Origin: Bolinopsis microptera
Taxonomy: Eukaryota > Ctenophora > Tentaculata > Lobata > Bolinopsidae
DNA length: 64,000 bases
Assembly (NCBI RefSeq): GCF_026151205.1
Contig: NC_087078.1
Span: 7,642,675 to 7,706,674, forward strand
Reading direction: 5' to 3'
The first letter of the stretch is position 1. Each line of letters starts with the position of its first letter. Positions 45,484 through 57,300 of this stretch are shown one piece after another. The notes beneath the pieces were generated by a model. That model saw only the letters and a list, made by a program, of their open reading frames with translations, did not search any database and was not told the DNA's origin. The translations under genes and the position numbers were made by a program.

Positions 45484-46238
45484 TGTTATAATATATGAGT
45501 TCTAAGATTATTCTTTGTATTATAAATATATATTATAGCTAATGTGAGAAGGTGTCACGGTGAAGAAGAGGTAAAGAAGAGATCCAACGAGGAAGGAGTA
45601 ACAGAAGGTGTGTTAGAGTAACAGTGCTGTGTAGAAGGTGTACCAGCCTGCGAAGTCCTTCGTGGATAGTGTAGTAGAACACCGGTAGGTTCTAGTGTAG
45701 GTTATAGTTTAGGTTTATTCTTTTATATTGATTGATGATAATTGTAGGTTTATATATTTCTTATGTTGTAAATGATTCATATTTATTGTATTACTTATGA
45801 ATCATATTTCAGGTGTTTTTAGTGTGTGTGTGTAGTATTGTAGTGGAGTGTGGAACGAAGATAAGAAGATATAGTAAACAGTAGCTAGGAGTGTAAGTAG
45901 TAGTCAACTAGAAGAAAGAAGATAGTAACGAAGAAGTGTATTTTGTATAAACATAGTTTTAGTAATATATTTTAGTAGGAAGTAAAGACTTTTAGTTCGG
46001 ATATTATTTGGTGATATTTTAGTGTAGTAGTTTTAGTAAGTAGTTAGTTAGTAGTTAGTTTATAGTGGGAATCGGGTACAGGTCTAGGGAGGTTAGTGAG
46101 TAAGTGAATTATTATAATATCTAGTGTTAATTTATTAACACCTTCTATTTCAGTTTATTTATTATAATTCCGAGTTTTATTTTGTATTAACATTCCATTT
46201 TATTGTGTATCAATTAAGGTCAGGAATAGGTTGTAACA
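45484..46238 (+). repeat. Right LTR
   Basis: 755 bp, same length and nearly the same sequence as the left LTR; followed immediately by the second copy of the 357-bp direct repeat. Confidence 0.9.
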
Positions 46239-46597
46239 TCATCGTCTTAAGATTTTTACATTTCCTACGGTCTAGGGGACACTATTGACTATAATTATAG
46301 AAGTCTTCTAGAATGTTTGCTTGGATTTAATGACATATATTTACTAATCCACAGTTCAAATCTTTGACTGACTGCAGTCATAAACACAGCCCAGTTACCA
46401 GGCGACCATGGGGACTAGGGGGCTTATCTTTTTTCTGGGGTTCGATTTTTTCCGGGGGGGCTGCCGCCCCCCTAGCCCCCCCCCCCCCCCCCCTGGCTAC
46501 GTGCCTGTTGCTAGCAGCGCACGTTCCGACAATAACAAATACTATCAAATAGCAATAAGACAAAGATTACTGATTAGATGGAAAAAAAGGATAAAAT
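46239..46597. repeat. Right copy of the flanking direct repeat (includes hAT right end)
   Basis: Matches 40769-41125 with a few differences in homopolymer length and one substitution. It includes the hAT right terminus and its TTGCTAGC duplication (46508-46515), then continues into unique sequence (GGAAGATTAAAAAC). Confidence 0.9.
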
Positions 46598-46775
46598 TGG
46601 AAGATTAAAAACAAATCTTAAAAATAAAAATAATAAATAATAACTAGCGACCAGCGATAATTTGGCAAACAGCAACCATTTAAAAGCAATTCAATCCTAT
46701 TATTAATAACGCAAATATGAACCTAATGGTGAATGAGCATGAAAAAATAAAGATTTACTATGAAATACAACACAT

Positions 46776-48292
46776 TTATCCGGTAATATAATAAAGCAGA
46801 CCCAAGTAAAATGATGCAAACAGATGGAAATTAATCAGAGTTTTATCAAACAGGCCGCCAACACCGTCCATAACACCAGAACGACGAGGATTATAAGCAC
46901 AGTAGAGGGTGACTGGAACTAGCACCCAAATTAATGTTAGCTCCAGATGTTGGTACAGGATAGCAAAACCCGTCACCTGGAAATACAGAATTGTCTACAT
47001 TAAAATATAACACTTTCAGGTTAAAATTTTAAGGTAGAAGAGTTGGTAAAATTATCAAGTTAAAATTGTTTTTGAAAATTTCGTACCTGAACATATGGCA
47101 TGAGAAGCAGGAGTGAGTATAGGTTAAGAGAGTTCTGGAGACCAAGCTGATTTGCGACTGTTCTCACACCACACTTCAAATCATGTCCTGGAGGAAATTT
47201 GTAGTTTTGAAAACGTCAGAAATATTGTAAAGCTGGTAGAAACATACCAGCGCTTGGATTTAAAGATGATGGCATCCCAGGAATGTGAATTAGAATTGTG
47301 TAAGTCCTTTAACCCCTCAAGTGCCCTTTTATTTGCAATTATTCAACAGGGACAAGTCGAAACAATTAGGGGTGTCAGTAAATCTACGGTGAGTTTCTCA
47401 AACAAATGGAACAACAAAGCTATTACATTTTGAGGAGAAGTTGGTCAATTGGAACACATACTTATAAATAAATTTACAGCAATATTAAGTTAACTATTCA
47501 TTTTAAAGCTAACTCAAACTACACACCTGAATCTCTGACATTATTAGCGTATAGTATTGAAGTGATAGCAATACCAAGAGGACTTGAGGCGACAATCAGC
47601 TCCCAAGAAAACTTCCCATCTGATAAACAAGAGTACACAAACGTAGCAATACTTGGTCCAAATGTAATGTATGTAAAAAACTCTCCAAGACAGTTGTGCT
47701 TGAACTTAAATCCAGTTGAATAGTTAAATCCAATGAATATTGCTTTGAAGAATAGGACGTAAGGTATGAGGTGAGCAGATTTGGTGATGAAAACTCCACT
47801 GCCAAAAAATAGCATTGAAAATGCCAGACAGAGCCAAGCTGCATTCAGAACTTCATCTTCGTGAAGTATTTCCTTAACCAAAGTTTCATCATAGCAGTGG
47901 TCAGCATCATCTATCTGAAAAATTGCAAATTTGTAAACGATGAAAAGAAAATATATATTGCAATTGAAATAATAATGACCATGTAGCCATTGACCTAAAA
48001 AGGACAATCCTGAAGAACTTATTGTGTCAAAGCAAGCTAAGTTGAAAAATCGATAACAATGTATCAATCAAATAACCTTTCCTACCTTGTACTTAAAGTC
48101 ATAGTAAGTATTCAGTAAGTTGGATGCCACATGTAATAGAGCAACAGTTATAAAGACAAAAAATAGTATAGCTAAACTGTTGCTCTTCTCCTCAACAAAT
48201 AGATATCCTGCTGCAGCGGGAAATAGACTACATGGTAGTGAAAAAAGCCGTGTAGCTTTGATATATTTTCCAATTTTGGAGACAGACACCAT
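46776..48292 (-). CDS. UbiA-family prenyltransferase, UBIAD1-like (paralogue B)
   Basis: Four exons in phase: 48292-48086, 47914-47527, 47187-47087, 46976-46776; 298 residues, the same exon lengths (207, 388, 101, 201) as paralogue A. Starts MVSVSKIGKYIKATRLFSLP. The first Asp motif is NLLNTYYDFKYK-IDDADHCYDET, and the second is NVRDSGHDLKCG with the Asp kept, so this copy retains both metal/diphosphate-binding motifs expected of the family. Expected role: prenyl transfer to a quinone-type ring in a membrane. Identity with A is about 60 percent in exon 1 and about 77 percent in exon 2, but 100 percent at protein level in exon 3. It lies upstream of A, same strand, with the LTR element and hAT copy between them. 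Confidence 0.87.
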
Positions 48293-49576
48293 CTTTCTAG
48301 CAATAAAAAGATCGGATTAGACATAAAATCAATGATGATTTCGGAAAGCTGCTGATCTCCAGTGGTTGACTAAAGTTACTCTGCATTATATTAGAGTTAC
48401 GGCCAGTGGCGTAACGAAAGGCGTTAACAATAATCCCACAGACCACAGAGTCAGTTAAATTGTAAGCATAGATGCCATCCAAATTTTTCTATGTTCCTGG
48501 ACAACAGAATAAATGATCATTCTTGACAAATTTCAATAAAATCACTTCTAAAACAAGATGTCCTCTGGTTTCATGGATGCCATTTCCAATCTCTTTCAAC
48601 TAAATTTTCATCTGGCAACATATTTTATACAATTACACAATATAATTTGCAATATTGTCTATTAAAATTCCCTTTCATTGTGGTATTCCCAACATCGAAA
48701 AACCACCAAAGTTGAAAGTCTCTCTGATATCAAATTCAAGATACATTTAATGAATAGTATTAACACAGTACTGAGAGCACCTTAAAACAAGTTATTATTT
48801 TGCCATTGAATTTGAAGGTTCGTAGTCCTCATATCTAACACCATCTGCATGTGGTCACATACCGTCGAGTCGTAAAGATGGGCACATGGACTATAAAATC
48901 TACAGAAAATTTCAGGTAGCGCTCGATTATTATAACAGCCTGTTTATTTAGCTCAAAATATAGCATCGCGCGCGGCTCACAGCGCAGCAACATACTGTGG
49001 ATTAAAACTATGTTTTTTGGTTTTAGTATTGAATTATGATTAAAAATTAATAATTTAAAACCAATTTATTTTATTTTTTCATTATTTTTTAATGAACATT
49101 ATGTAATAAAATAATTTTCAATGTTACTTCTATGAATTATCATAATATCAATCAATATTAATAAAGCGCCGCGCGGACTTTAACAAATTTATGGAAGTTT
49201 GACAAAACCATTTTACATTTTAGTCGCGTTGGAAAAGCAGCACGTTTTTTTGCCGCTATGATCGTACTTTAAATTAACATAGCAAGTTATTAATTAGGAA
49301 TGCGTCGGGCCGTGGCCGTGTTTGTGGAACCATTTTAGGTCCATACGTTATTTAAATATATTGTGTCGTGTTTGATTCCTACTATTCGAATGCAAAAACG
49401 TTGAACTTGTATCGTGTAGAGCCGAAATCCAATGTTTACTGTTTAACGAGTTTCGTTCCTGGCTCCGGGATTAAAACCTTCATTTGTTACATTGGCATAA
49501 TATAAAGTGTAAATTAATTATTGGCATGGTAGAAAGTAGAAACTGACGTGGTTATATTACTGGATTAGGTTTATAG
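48293..49576. other. 5' flank of paralogue B, AT-rich intergenic
   Basis: No frame or repeat supported. Includes GCGCGCGGCTCACAGCGC near 48965 and GCGCCGCGCGGAC near 49165 in otherwise AT-rich sequence. Confidence 0.45.
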
Positions 49577-49578
49577 TA

Positions 49579-50345
49579 CAGGGTGGGCCAAAAGTCAGTG
49601 TGCAAACGTTGGCCTTAATAGCTCAGTCACTGAGTGCCCAATTGAAATACTTCCTTCTGGTATGACTTAGTACCACCACTGGTTCGAGGAATTTGTCAAC
49701 TCGAAAAATATTCGCGTTCATTTTTTTCAAATGGAGGTTCATTTTCGCATTTATTTGATAGTTTGGATAGTCGGATCAAGCTAAATGTTATTGAATTGTG
49801 TTTGGCCATTCGAATTACGTTTGTCCTGAAAGAATTAGAACTGTAGCTTCTCAGATGACCGAGATATGAAGCATAACGAGTTTATTCATTACGTGTGATC
49901 AGGTGATTGGTTTACCTAATCACGTGATAAGGTGACCCCGTTAACTACCCCGTTAAACATTATGGGAATTGTTAAGGGTGCCCAATTAAGGTGTCGTGTC
50001 ACGGTGTCACATAATCACCCAGTCAATTTTGTTAACGAGATACACAAAATGCTTGTTAACTTCGTCATTTCTAATCCGTTTTGCCTCATGTTTTCAGATC
50101 ATATGCAACATTTGATAATCTACCGTCTCTGAAAAAATTAGGCGTTCAGGATGTTCAGAGAAAACAATATAGGTGTTTTAATATTGAATGGGCGTGGTCT
50201 AAAATATTCGAATTTTCAAATTTTGACGACGGAATCCTCGAACCAGTAAGTACAGTATGCCATCTGCAAAGCAACAGCTCTCAAATATAAAACACGGCGG
50301 AGGTATAAGACCCAACGTTTGCACACTGACTTTTGGCCCACCCTG
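49579..50345. mobile_element. Mariner-type MITE, 767 bp
   Basis: Perfect terminal inverted repeats of about 34 bp (CAGGGTGGGCCAAAAGTC, then AGTGTGCAAACGTTGG), flanked by TA on both sides (49577-49578 and 50346-50347). TA targets and CAGGGTGG-type ends are characteristic of Tc1/mariner-group elements. The interior has no transposase. The outer repeats are unmutated, so the copy is not very old. Confidence 0.88.
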
Positions 50346-50514
50346 TATTTCTATTTTGGCCAGTCAATTCCATATTTCAATCGTGGGTAGTCAGCATGGT
50401 GTCATGTAGCTAATTGTATCATCATAAAAACGCAGACATTGTATTGATTTTTACTACTATGGTGCCAGCAAATGATAGTAATTATCCCTTAACGTGCAGA
50501 ACTTGACAACTATG

Positions 50515-50830
50515 TTGTATAACATGACTTGACTTGACTTAAGACGGGTAGTGTTCCCGAGATCCATTGACAACAGTTCTCCACACTAGCTTTCTGTCCC
50601 CCATCAGTCTAGCTATCTCATCTACTGACTTCAGCCCAGTATCTGCTTTTAGGTTATCTATAGTAGTGTTAAGTAAGGTCACCCCCTGTTAGTATGCCCA
50701 TGACTCGGCTTCCAGAGGATCAGTTTGTTTAGTGTCAGCTCCGGATGTCGGTGAGCATGACCTGCAAGTCTGAGCCTTCGTTGGGTTATCTTGGAGCTGA
50801 CTTTGGGAAGATCATTGTACAGGCTGTGGT
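50515..50830 (-). pseudogene. C-terminal tail of a LINE open reading frame
   Basis: In pieces on the minus strand: RRLRLAGHAHRHPE and LILWKPSHGHTNRG, then after a stop/frameshift NLKADTGLKSVDEIARLMG and DRKLVWRTVVNGS. The RRLRxxGH.HRHPE...W.P.HG order is the usual C-terminal tail of animal APE-type LINE proteins. Ends in CTTGACTTGACTTAAG-type short repeats. Broken and 5' truncated. Confidence 0.75.
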
Positions 50831-51192
50831 TGCTGACAAGGTATCGATGTTGATTGATGTTAATTGCGTATATATGAACGTATATTTAATTTCGGCTATT
50901 TTTACTATGAAATCGAGTGACTTTAAACACGTATTTTTGTGATGAACTGTTGAGATACTGCGAATTTGTTACATACATTTACCGTTATATTAAGGAGTAC
51001 TGATTACCTGTACATAATATATTCGCTCAACACCTTCAATTAATGTCATCAAATTTTAGACGACCTCACTACGTGAACGGCCGGAGCTTACCTGTCCGGA
51101 TGGGTTAATTTCATTGTATCAATCTTTAAAATGTTGTAAATCATGGCAGAGGGGGTCATGAAGCATCGCAGTAACTTATTTCAAACTCCTTG
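50831..51192. other. Intergenic
   Basis: AT-rich; nothing supported. Left neighbour of the duplicated 638-bp block. Confidence 0.45.
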
Positions 51193-51830
51193 AATCGAGA
51201 TCAAACCTTTGCAGTGTATTCAGAATCAAAATATTATATGCACTTATCACTTAGAATACTTTTGAAAGAGAATAACAAACTCAAAAACGCTACTGTATTA
51301 TTTTTCCGTGAAAAACACAATAGCGTGGGTAGTTTTTGCCGAGGTGCCTTGAAAGTGATCTTAAACTATTCCCTATTCAATCTTGGTCGATACACGTCAA
51401 CTTAGTGCAGAATCAAGCAAGCAAGTTATAGAACTCTTCGATACGTATCAAATTGGATGTGCTTTCTGTGGAAATATAGTGCGTGCCTTGATGTAATTGA
51501 CCCCCTGCAGTCTACTCGTTGATGGGTCATAGAACAATAGCTGTTCAACCATTTATTTGCGCTGCAATACAGATGCAGTTCAGTGCATAAGGTTTACTTT
51601 ATGATTTAATTTCTGATTTCTCGACAGAACATCCTTGTTTCTTCCTCCTTGCTCAATGTTCATAGATATTTTTTAACTAGGTTATCAGTCAAAATGGTTA
51701 AACCGACATCGAAATCGACCTTCAAACTAACTAATTTTAATCCCTTAGCACTTAGATAGATAGCACTTAGATAGATAGCACTTAGATAGGTAGCACTTAG
51801 ATAGGTAGCACTTAGATAGGTAGCATTTAA
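51193..51830. repeat. 638-bp block, copy 1, ending in five minisatellite units
   Basis: Begins AATCGAGATCAAACCTTTG and ends with about five 15-bp units (51749-51825). Copy 2 starts at once at 51831. The roughly 555-bp unique part looks identical in both copies, so the duplication is recent, or is an assembly duplicate. Confidence 0.9.
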
Positions 51831-52380
51831 TCGAGATCAAACCTTTGCAGTGTATTCAGAATCAAAATATTATATGCACTTATCACTTAGAATACTTTTG
51901 AAAGAGAATAACAAACTCAAAAACGCTACTGTATTATTTTTCCGTGAAAAACACAATAGCGTGGGTAGTTTTTGCCGAGGTGCCTTGAAAGTGATCTTAA
52001 ACTATTCCCTATTCAATCTTGGTCGATACACGTCAACTTAGTGCAGAATCAAGCAAGCAAGTTATAGAACTCTTCGATACGTATCAAATTGGATGTGCTT
52101 TCTGTGGAAATATAGTGCGTGCCTTGATGTAATTGACCCCCTGCAGTCTACTCGTTGATGGGTCATAGAACAATAGCTGTTCAACCATTTATTTGCGCTG
52201 CAATACAGATGCAGTTCAGTGCATAAGGTTTACTTTATGATTTAATTTCTGATTTCTCGACAGAACATCCTTGTTTCTTCCTCCTTGCTCAATGTTCATA
52301 GATATTTTTTAACTAGGTTATCAGTCAAAATGGTTAAACCGACATCGAAATCGACCTTCAAACTAACTAATTTTAATCCC
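51831..52380. repeat. Copy 2 of the block's unique part
   Basis: Identical to 51193-51748 as far as I can read. It leads directly into the expanded minisatellite. Confidence 0.9.
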
Positions 52381-54123
52381 TTAGCACTTAGATAGATAGC
52401 ACTCAGATAGGTAGCACTCAGATAGGTAGCACTTAGATAGGTAGCACTTATATAGGTAGCACTTAGATAGGTAGCACTCAGATAGGTAGCACTTAGATAG
52501 GTAGCACTCAGATAGGTAGCACTTATATAGGTAGCACTCAGATAGGTAGCACTTAGATAGGTAGCACTCAGATAGGTAGCACTCAGATAGGTAGCACTCA
52601 GATAGATAGCACTTAGATAGGTAGCACTTAGATAGGTAGCACTTAGATAGGTAGCACTCAGATAGGTAGCACTCAGATAGGTAGCACTTAGATAGGTAGC
52701 ACTTAGATAGGTAGCACTTAGATAGGTAGCACTTAGATAGGTAGCACTTAGATAGGTAGCACTCAGATAGGTAGCACTTAGATAGGTAGCACTTAGATAG
52801 GTAGCACTTAGATAGGTAGCACTTAGATAGGTAGCACTCAGATAGGTAGCACTTAGATAGGTAGCACTTAGATAGGTAGCACTTAGATAGGTAGCACTTA
52901 GATAGGTAGCACTTATATAGGTAGCACTTAGATAGGTAGCACTCAGATAGGTAGCACTTAGATAGGTAGCACTCAGATAGGTAGCACTTAGATAGGTAGC
53001 ACTTAGATAGATATCACTCAGATAGGTAGCACTTAGATAGGTAGCACTTAGATAGGTAGCACTTAGATAGGTAGCACTTAGATAGGTAGCACTTAGATAG
53101 GTAGCACTTAGATAGGTAGCACTTAGATAGGTAGCACTTAGATAGGTAGCACTTAGATAGGTAGCACTTAGATAGGTAGCACTTAGATAGGTACCACTTA
53201 GATAGGTAGCACTTAGATAGGTAGCACTTAGATAGGTAGCACTTAGATAGGTAGCACTTAGATAGGTACCACTTAGATAGGTAGCACTTAGATAGGTAGC
53301 ACTTAGATAGGTAGCACTTAGATAGGTAGCACTTAGATAGGTAGCACTCAGATAGGTAGCACTTAGATAGGTAGCACTTAGATAGGTAGCACTTAGATAG
53401 GTAGCACTTAGATAGGTAGCACTTAGATAGGTAGCACTTAGATAGGTAGCACTCAGATAGATAGCACTCAGATAGATAGCACTTAGATATGTAGCACTTA
53501 GATGGGTAGCACTTAGATAGGTAGCACTTAGATAGGTAGCACTTAGATAGGTAGCACTTAGATAGGTAGCACTTAGATAGGTAGCACTCAGATAGGTAGC
53601 ACTTAGATAGGTAGCACTCAGATGGGTAGCACTTAGATAGGTAGCACTTAGATAGGTAGCACTTAGATAGGTAGCACTTAGATGGGTAGCACTTAGATAG
53701 GTAGCACTTAGATAGGTAGCACTTAGATAGATAGCTCTCAGATAGGTAGCACTTAGATAGGTAGCACTTAGATAGGTAGCACTTAGATAGGTAGCACTTA
53801 GATAGGTAGCACTCAGATAGGTAGCACTTAGATAGATAGCACTTAGATAGGTAGCACTTAGATAGGTAGCACTTAGATAGGTAGCACTTAGATAGGTAGC
53901 ACTTAGATAGATAGCACTTAGATAGGTAGCACTTAGATAGGTAGCACTTAGATAGGTAGCACTTAGATAGGTAGCACTCAGATAGGTAGCACTTAGATAG
54001 GTAGCACTCAGATAGGTAGCACTTAGATAGGTAGCACTTAGATAGGTAGCACTTAGATAGGTAGCACTTAGATAGGTAGCACTCAGATAGGTAGCACTTA
54101 GATAGGTAGCACTTAGATAGGTA
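52381..54123. repeat. 15-bp minisatellite, about 116 units
   Basis: Unit AGATAGGTAGCACTT, with scattered T/C changes (CTTAG or CTCAG) and rare others. Because 15 is a multiple of three, the minus strand gives two very long frames that spell YLSAT and CYLSK over and over; I read these as repeat artefacts. The array ends about 205 bases before the start codon of the CXorf65-like gene. Confidence 0.97.
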
Positions 54124-54329
54124 AGCGTTTTCAACGGAAATATTGTATGGGTTATAAAAAGTGTTAAAGTTTATAGAGTTGATAGTCCCTAAAAGCAATC
54201 ACACAGTTCTTTTCTTATCTTTGATCAATTCCTGAAATTGTTATACCTTATCTGCTGGAACGTCAGCGCAAACGATCATTGCTGTTTAAGTTTTTTAGCC
54301 GTTAATATTTTCAAATATTCCTAGGTAAA

Positions 54330-57300
54330 ATGTACATCACAGTGCGACACGGAGCAGACGAGAGGGTGATATTTAACCCCCTCTGTCGAGTTGCAAACCT
54401 CCTCTCGGAAATCAAAACACGGTGCAATATAACGGACGGTGATCTGGACTGCATTGATCTGTGTGATGAGTCTGGTTTGTGCTTTTATTCTGTCGGAACT
54501 TTGTTGAACTTAGACTACCTTACTCGGGAATATTATAGCGGGTTAATTTATGACTGGGAAAATTAATAACCGGGAAAAATATGGCGGAATTTCCCAAAAC
54601 CCGCCAAATTATCCCGGTCATGTTTTTACCGGTGGCCGACCTTTCAAGTTTTTTTTCAGAGGTCAACAAATTTTCAACCGAAATTTCTGTTTTTGTTACT
54701 TTTACAGTTACTGATATTACTCAGAAATAGAAAAAATACACGTCTAGTATTTAAAGGAAAATAAATCTATAGCAATAATAAGTAAAATCTTCATTAAAGC
54801 GTATTCTCATTCTCATTATCGCTAATGTCCCCTCCATTATCATTATTGATATCCCCCTGCTGCTGACCGTCAAATTCGAAGTTGTATTGTTGTCTTAACA
54901 AGACTTTCATTTTGTCCGCTAATGGGGCTACTGCTCTGAAGGTCAGCCGGAGCTTAATTTCCTGCCCACCGCTTGGTATTGGGGAACGTCTTGGCTTTGC
55001 ATCTTCAACTGCTCCAGTAATCAATCCACCGTGGACCATGAAATAGTGGCACAGTTTACTCACTTCATGGGCAAGAAAAGTGAGAATCACGGTCCACCCT
55101 GAAATCTGATTTCTATAACCAAATTGTGATATTTATAACGAAATTATGGTAGCAACCGCCAATAAAGTTACAGCCCTCCATCCACTGCTTCAAAAGTCTT
55201 CTCTAGCACATATGAGACTTCAGGTAAAATATGATGATCACCACCCCCTTGGAACCCCATAATCTGAGTCGGCGGGTTTTTTTATGACTGGTAAAATTTT
55301 TAACCGGGAAAAATATGGCGGAATCTTCCAAAACCCACCACTTTATCCCGGTTATAATAATCCCGAGTAAGGTAAGTAAAAGTTTCCCAACATGAATATT
55401 TTGTTAGACGACCTATAACTATCTGTAGTTTATTATTTCAGCATTATATACAGTAGCATTATATAAAATAGGGATGCATTGTTCAGCTGAAATGCTCTTG
55501 AATATAACACATTAATAACACATGAATTGCATCCTAGTTTCCTGGTCTGATATACAAATTGCTTGCTATTATCTCTCAACATGTTTCTATTAAGAAGATG
55601 GTCATTTCTTCAAAAAGTTTCAGCTATCGATATGATGTAAAAGAAAAAACACGTTGTGCGATGAAACATGTGCGATCGTTGATTGGACATACTCTGTTGA
55701 GATTAATGAAGTGGTGGGTATGTGTTGTCAGAGTGCATATAGTGTATAATAACTATAGTATCAGCGTAGTGAATAGTAATAATATAGAATATAGATCATA
55801 TCCATGCGCTTAGCTAAGACAAGAAGTGAATTGGAACGAAGTGTAACCGTGAACACCAATATACCACCATAATTGTAGAATAAACAATGATAATGCAATT
55901 GTTAAATGCTTGTATATAGATTTTAATCGATTTTAATTTATTTGATTAAATATTTCATGTGTCACTGAATTTAAACGTTATATCGCTCAAATCGTGACAG
56001 TGATGTTATCTCTAAAATCATGACCGTATCACTCGAATCAAGTACCTTTCACTCAAATCACGTACAGTTATCTGCAGGACAAGTGAAGAACCTACCACTT
56101 CACAAGCGAGCGTACGCTTCCAAATACCTCACAGTTCCCGGTACCTATGTGGTAGTAGAAAGGAAAAAAATACCTCTTATTGGAGGGAAGGAGCTTGCTG
56201 TTAACGAGGTAAAATGTAACTTACTGAATGAGTGAATGGCGATCAGCAGCTGTCACTCCGCATATAGTGTATATGAGCACTTAAGCCTGAGATCCTTAGG
56301 TAAAATTTAACTTTAATTTAAATCACTCACTTGATATTCTCCAGGTCTAATGTTCAATTCAGGTTCTTTTTACGAGTGATAAGAAACTAATAATTTACCT
56401 TCCTGTAAAGTTGGTTCCACTACCACTTGCCAGATCAACTACCTGTGCTGTGATTAAAAATTTTGTTTATTGAGTCATTCATTCTGGCCGTTGGAGCATA
56501 CAAAACTTAAAGTTTTCGCGATATTTGTCAGATGAGGTTTCATCGTAAAGTTGCTGATCTACACAGAGTGGAATTTTCCTATTAAGAGTGCAGTGCCCTT
56601 GTGAGGGATTATTACAATTTTTATTATATATTTGTAAAAAATTAAAATTGGTCATTAGAACCACCCCGGCACCGTCTCGGTTTACTATCAATCATCAGCT
56701 TTCGAACCGTTTCTCTTTAGAGTTTATATCGATGGAGCTCTGCTTCTATGATTGAAAGATTAGGATGTCGAAGATAAGATTTATTTGTTCTTGTATTAGC
56801 AGAATATAATGCAATCGCATATCACATATCATACCGAGATACTTACAGATAATATTCATTTGTGGTCGCATTAGTGCGGCAATTATTGTTAATGTTTAAC
56901 GGACCTGAGAAAAAGGCCATGATATATTTCATTTTGATTTGTATTGCTATATTTCGTTTTAATATAGATTACTATAATCTAATAATCCTATCCACCAGAT
57001 GAACGACACCAAGGACGGTGAGGAAGATGAAAGTATTTTGAGTGTTACAGTCTACAGATCACTTCTCAAGAATACCGAGATGCTCCTCCCAGGATTCTCT
57101 ATTAAGAACTTTCAGAGCCCGCCTCGCAAGGAACCTCGTAAAGGTAAGGGACCATCTTTTACACGGTTACAAGATTGTTATGTGTGGAGTTTGTCTTCTT
57201 TTTGTAGATGTTATTGTTAACTGATCCATGATAGCTGTATTTACTGTAATAATAGGAATGGTCGGTTTTACTCATATTTGTGCGATATTTTAATGATAAG

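Larger units (their letters stand above)
41126..46238 (+). mobile_element. Non-autonomous LTR retrotransposon (gag-protease only)
   Basis: Two 755-bp LTRs (41126-41880 and 45484-46238), both starting TGTTATAATA and ending GTTGTAACA (TG...CA), practically identical, so the insertion is young. A primer-binding site lies two bases inside (TGGTAGCAGGA at 41882), matching the 3' end of initiator tRNA-Met for about ten bases. One long gag-protease frame follows, then about 1.3 kb of non-coding sequence. Reverse transcriptase, RNase H and integrase are absent, so it must have depended on a relative. The gag-protease layout is closest to the Ty3/gypsy or retrovirus-like side, but without pol the family is uncertain. 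The polypurine tract is weak. It looks whole for its non-autonomous type. Confidence 0.88.

Noticed and set aside
52296-54198. 612- and 394-codon minus-strand frames made of YLSAT or CYLSK repeats
   Set aside because: They follow from a 15-bp satellite whose length is a multiple of three; two frames are open at once and there is no promoter or splice context.
54475-54566. Read-through of CXorf65-like exon 1 into the transposon end
   Set aside because: The GTTTGT donor at 54475 joins in phase to exon 2 and restores family motifs; the extra residues come from the MITE.
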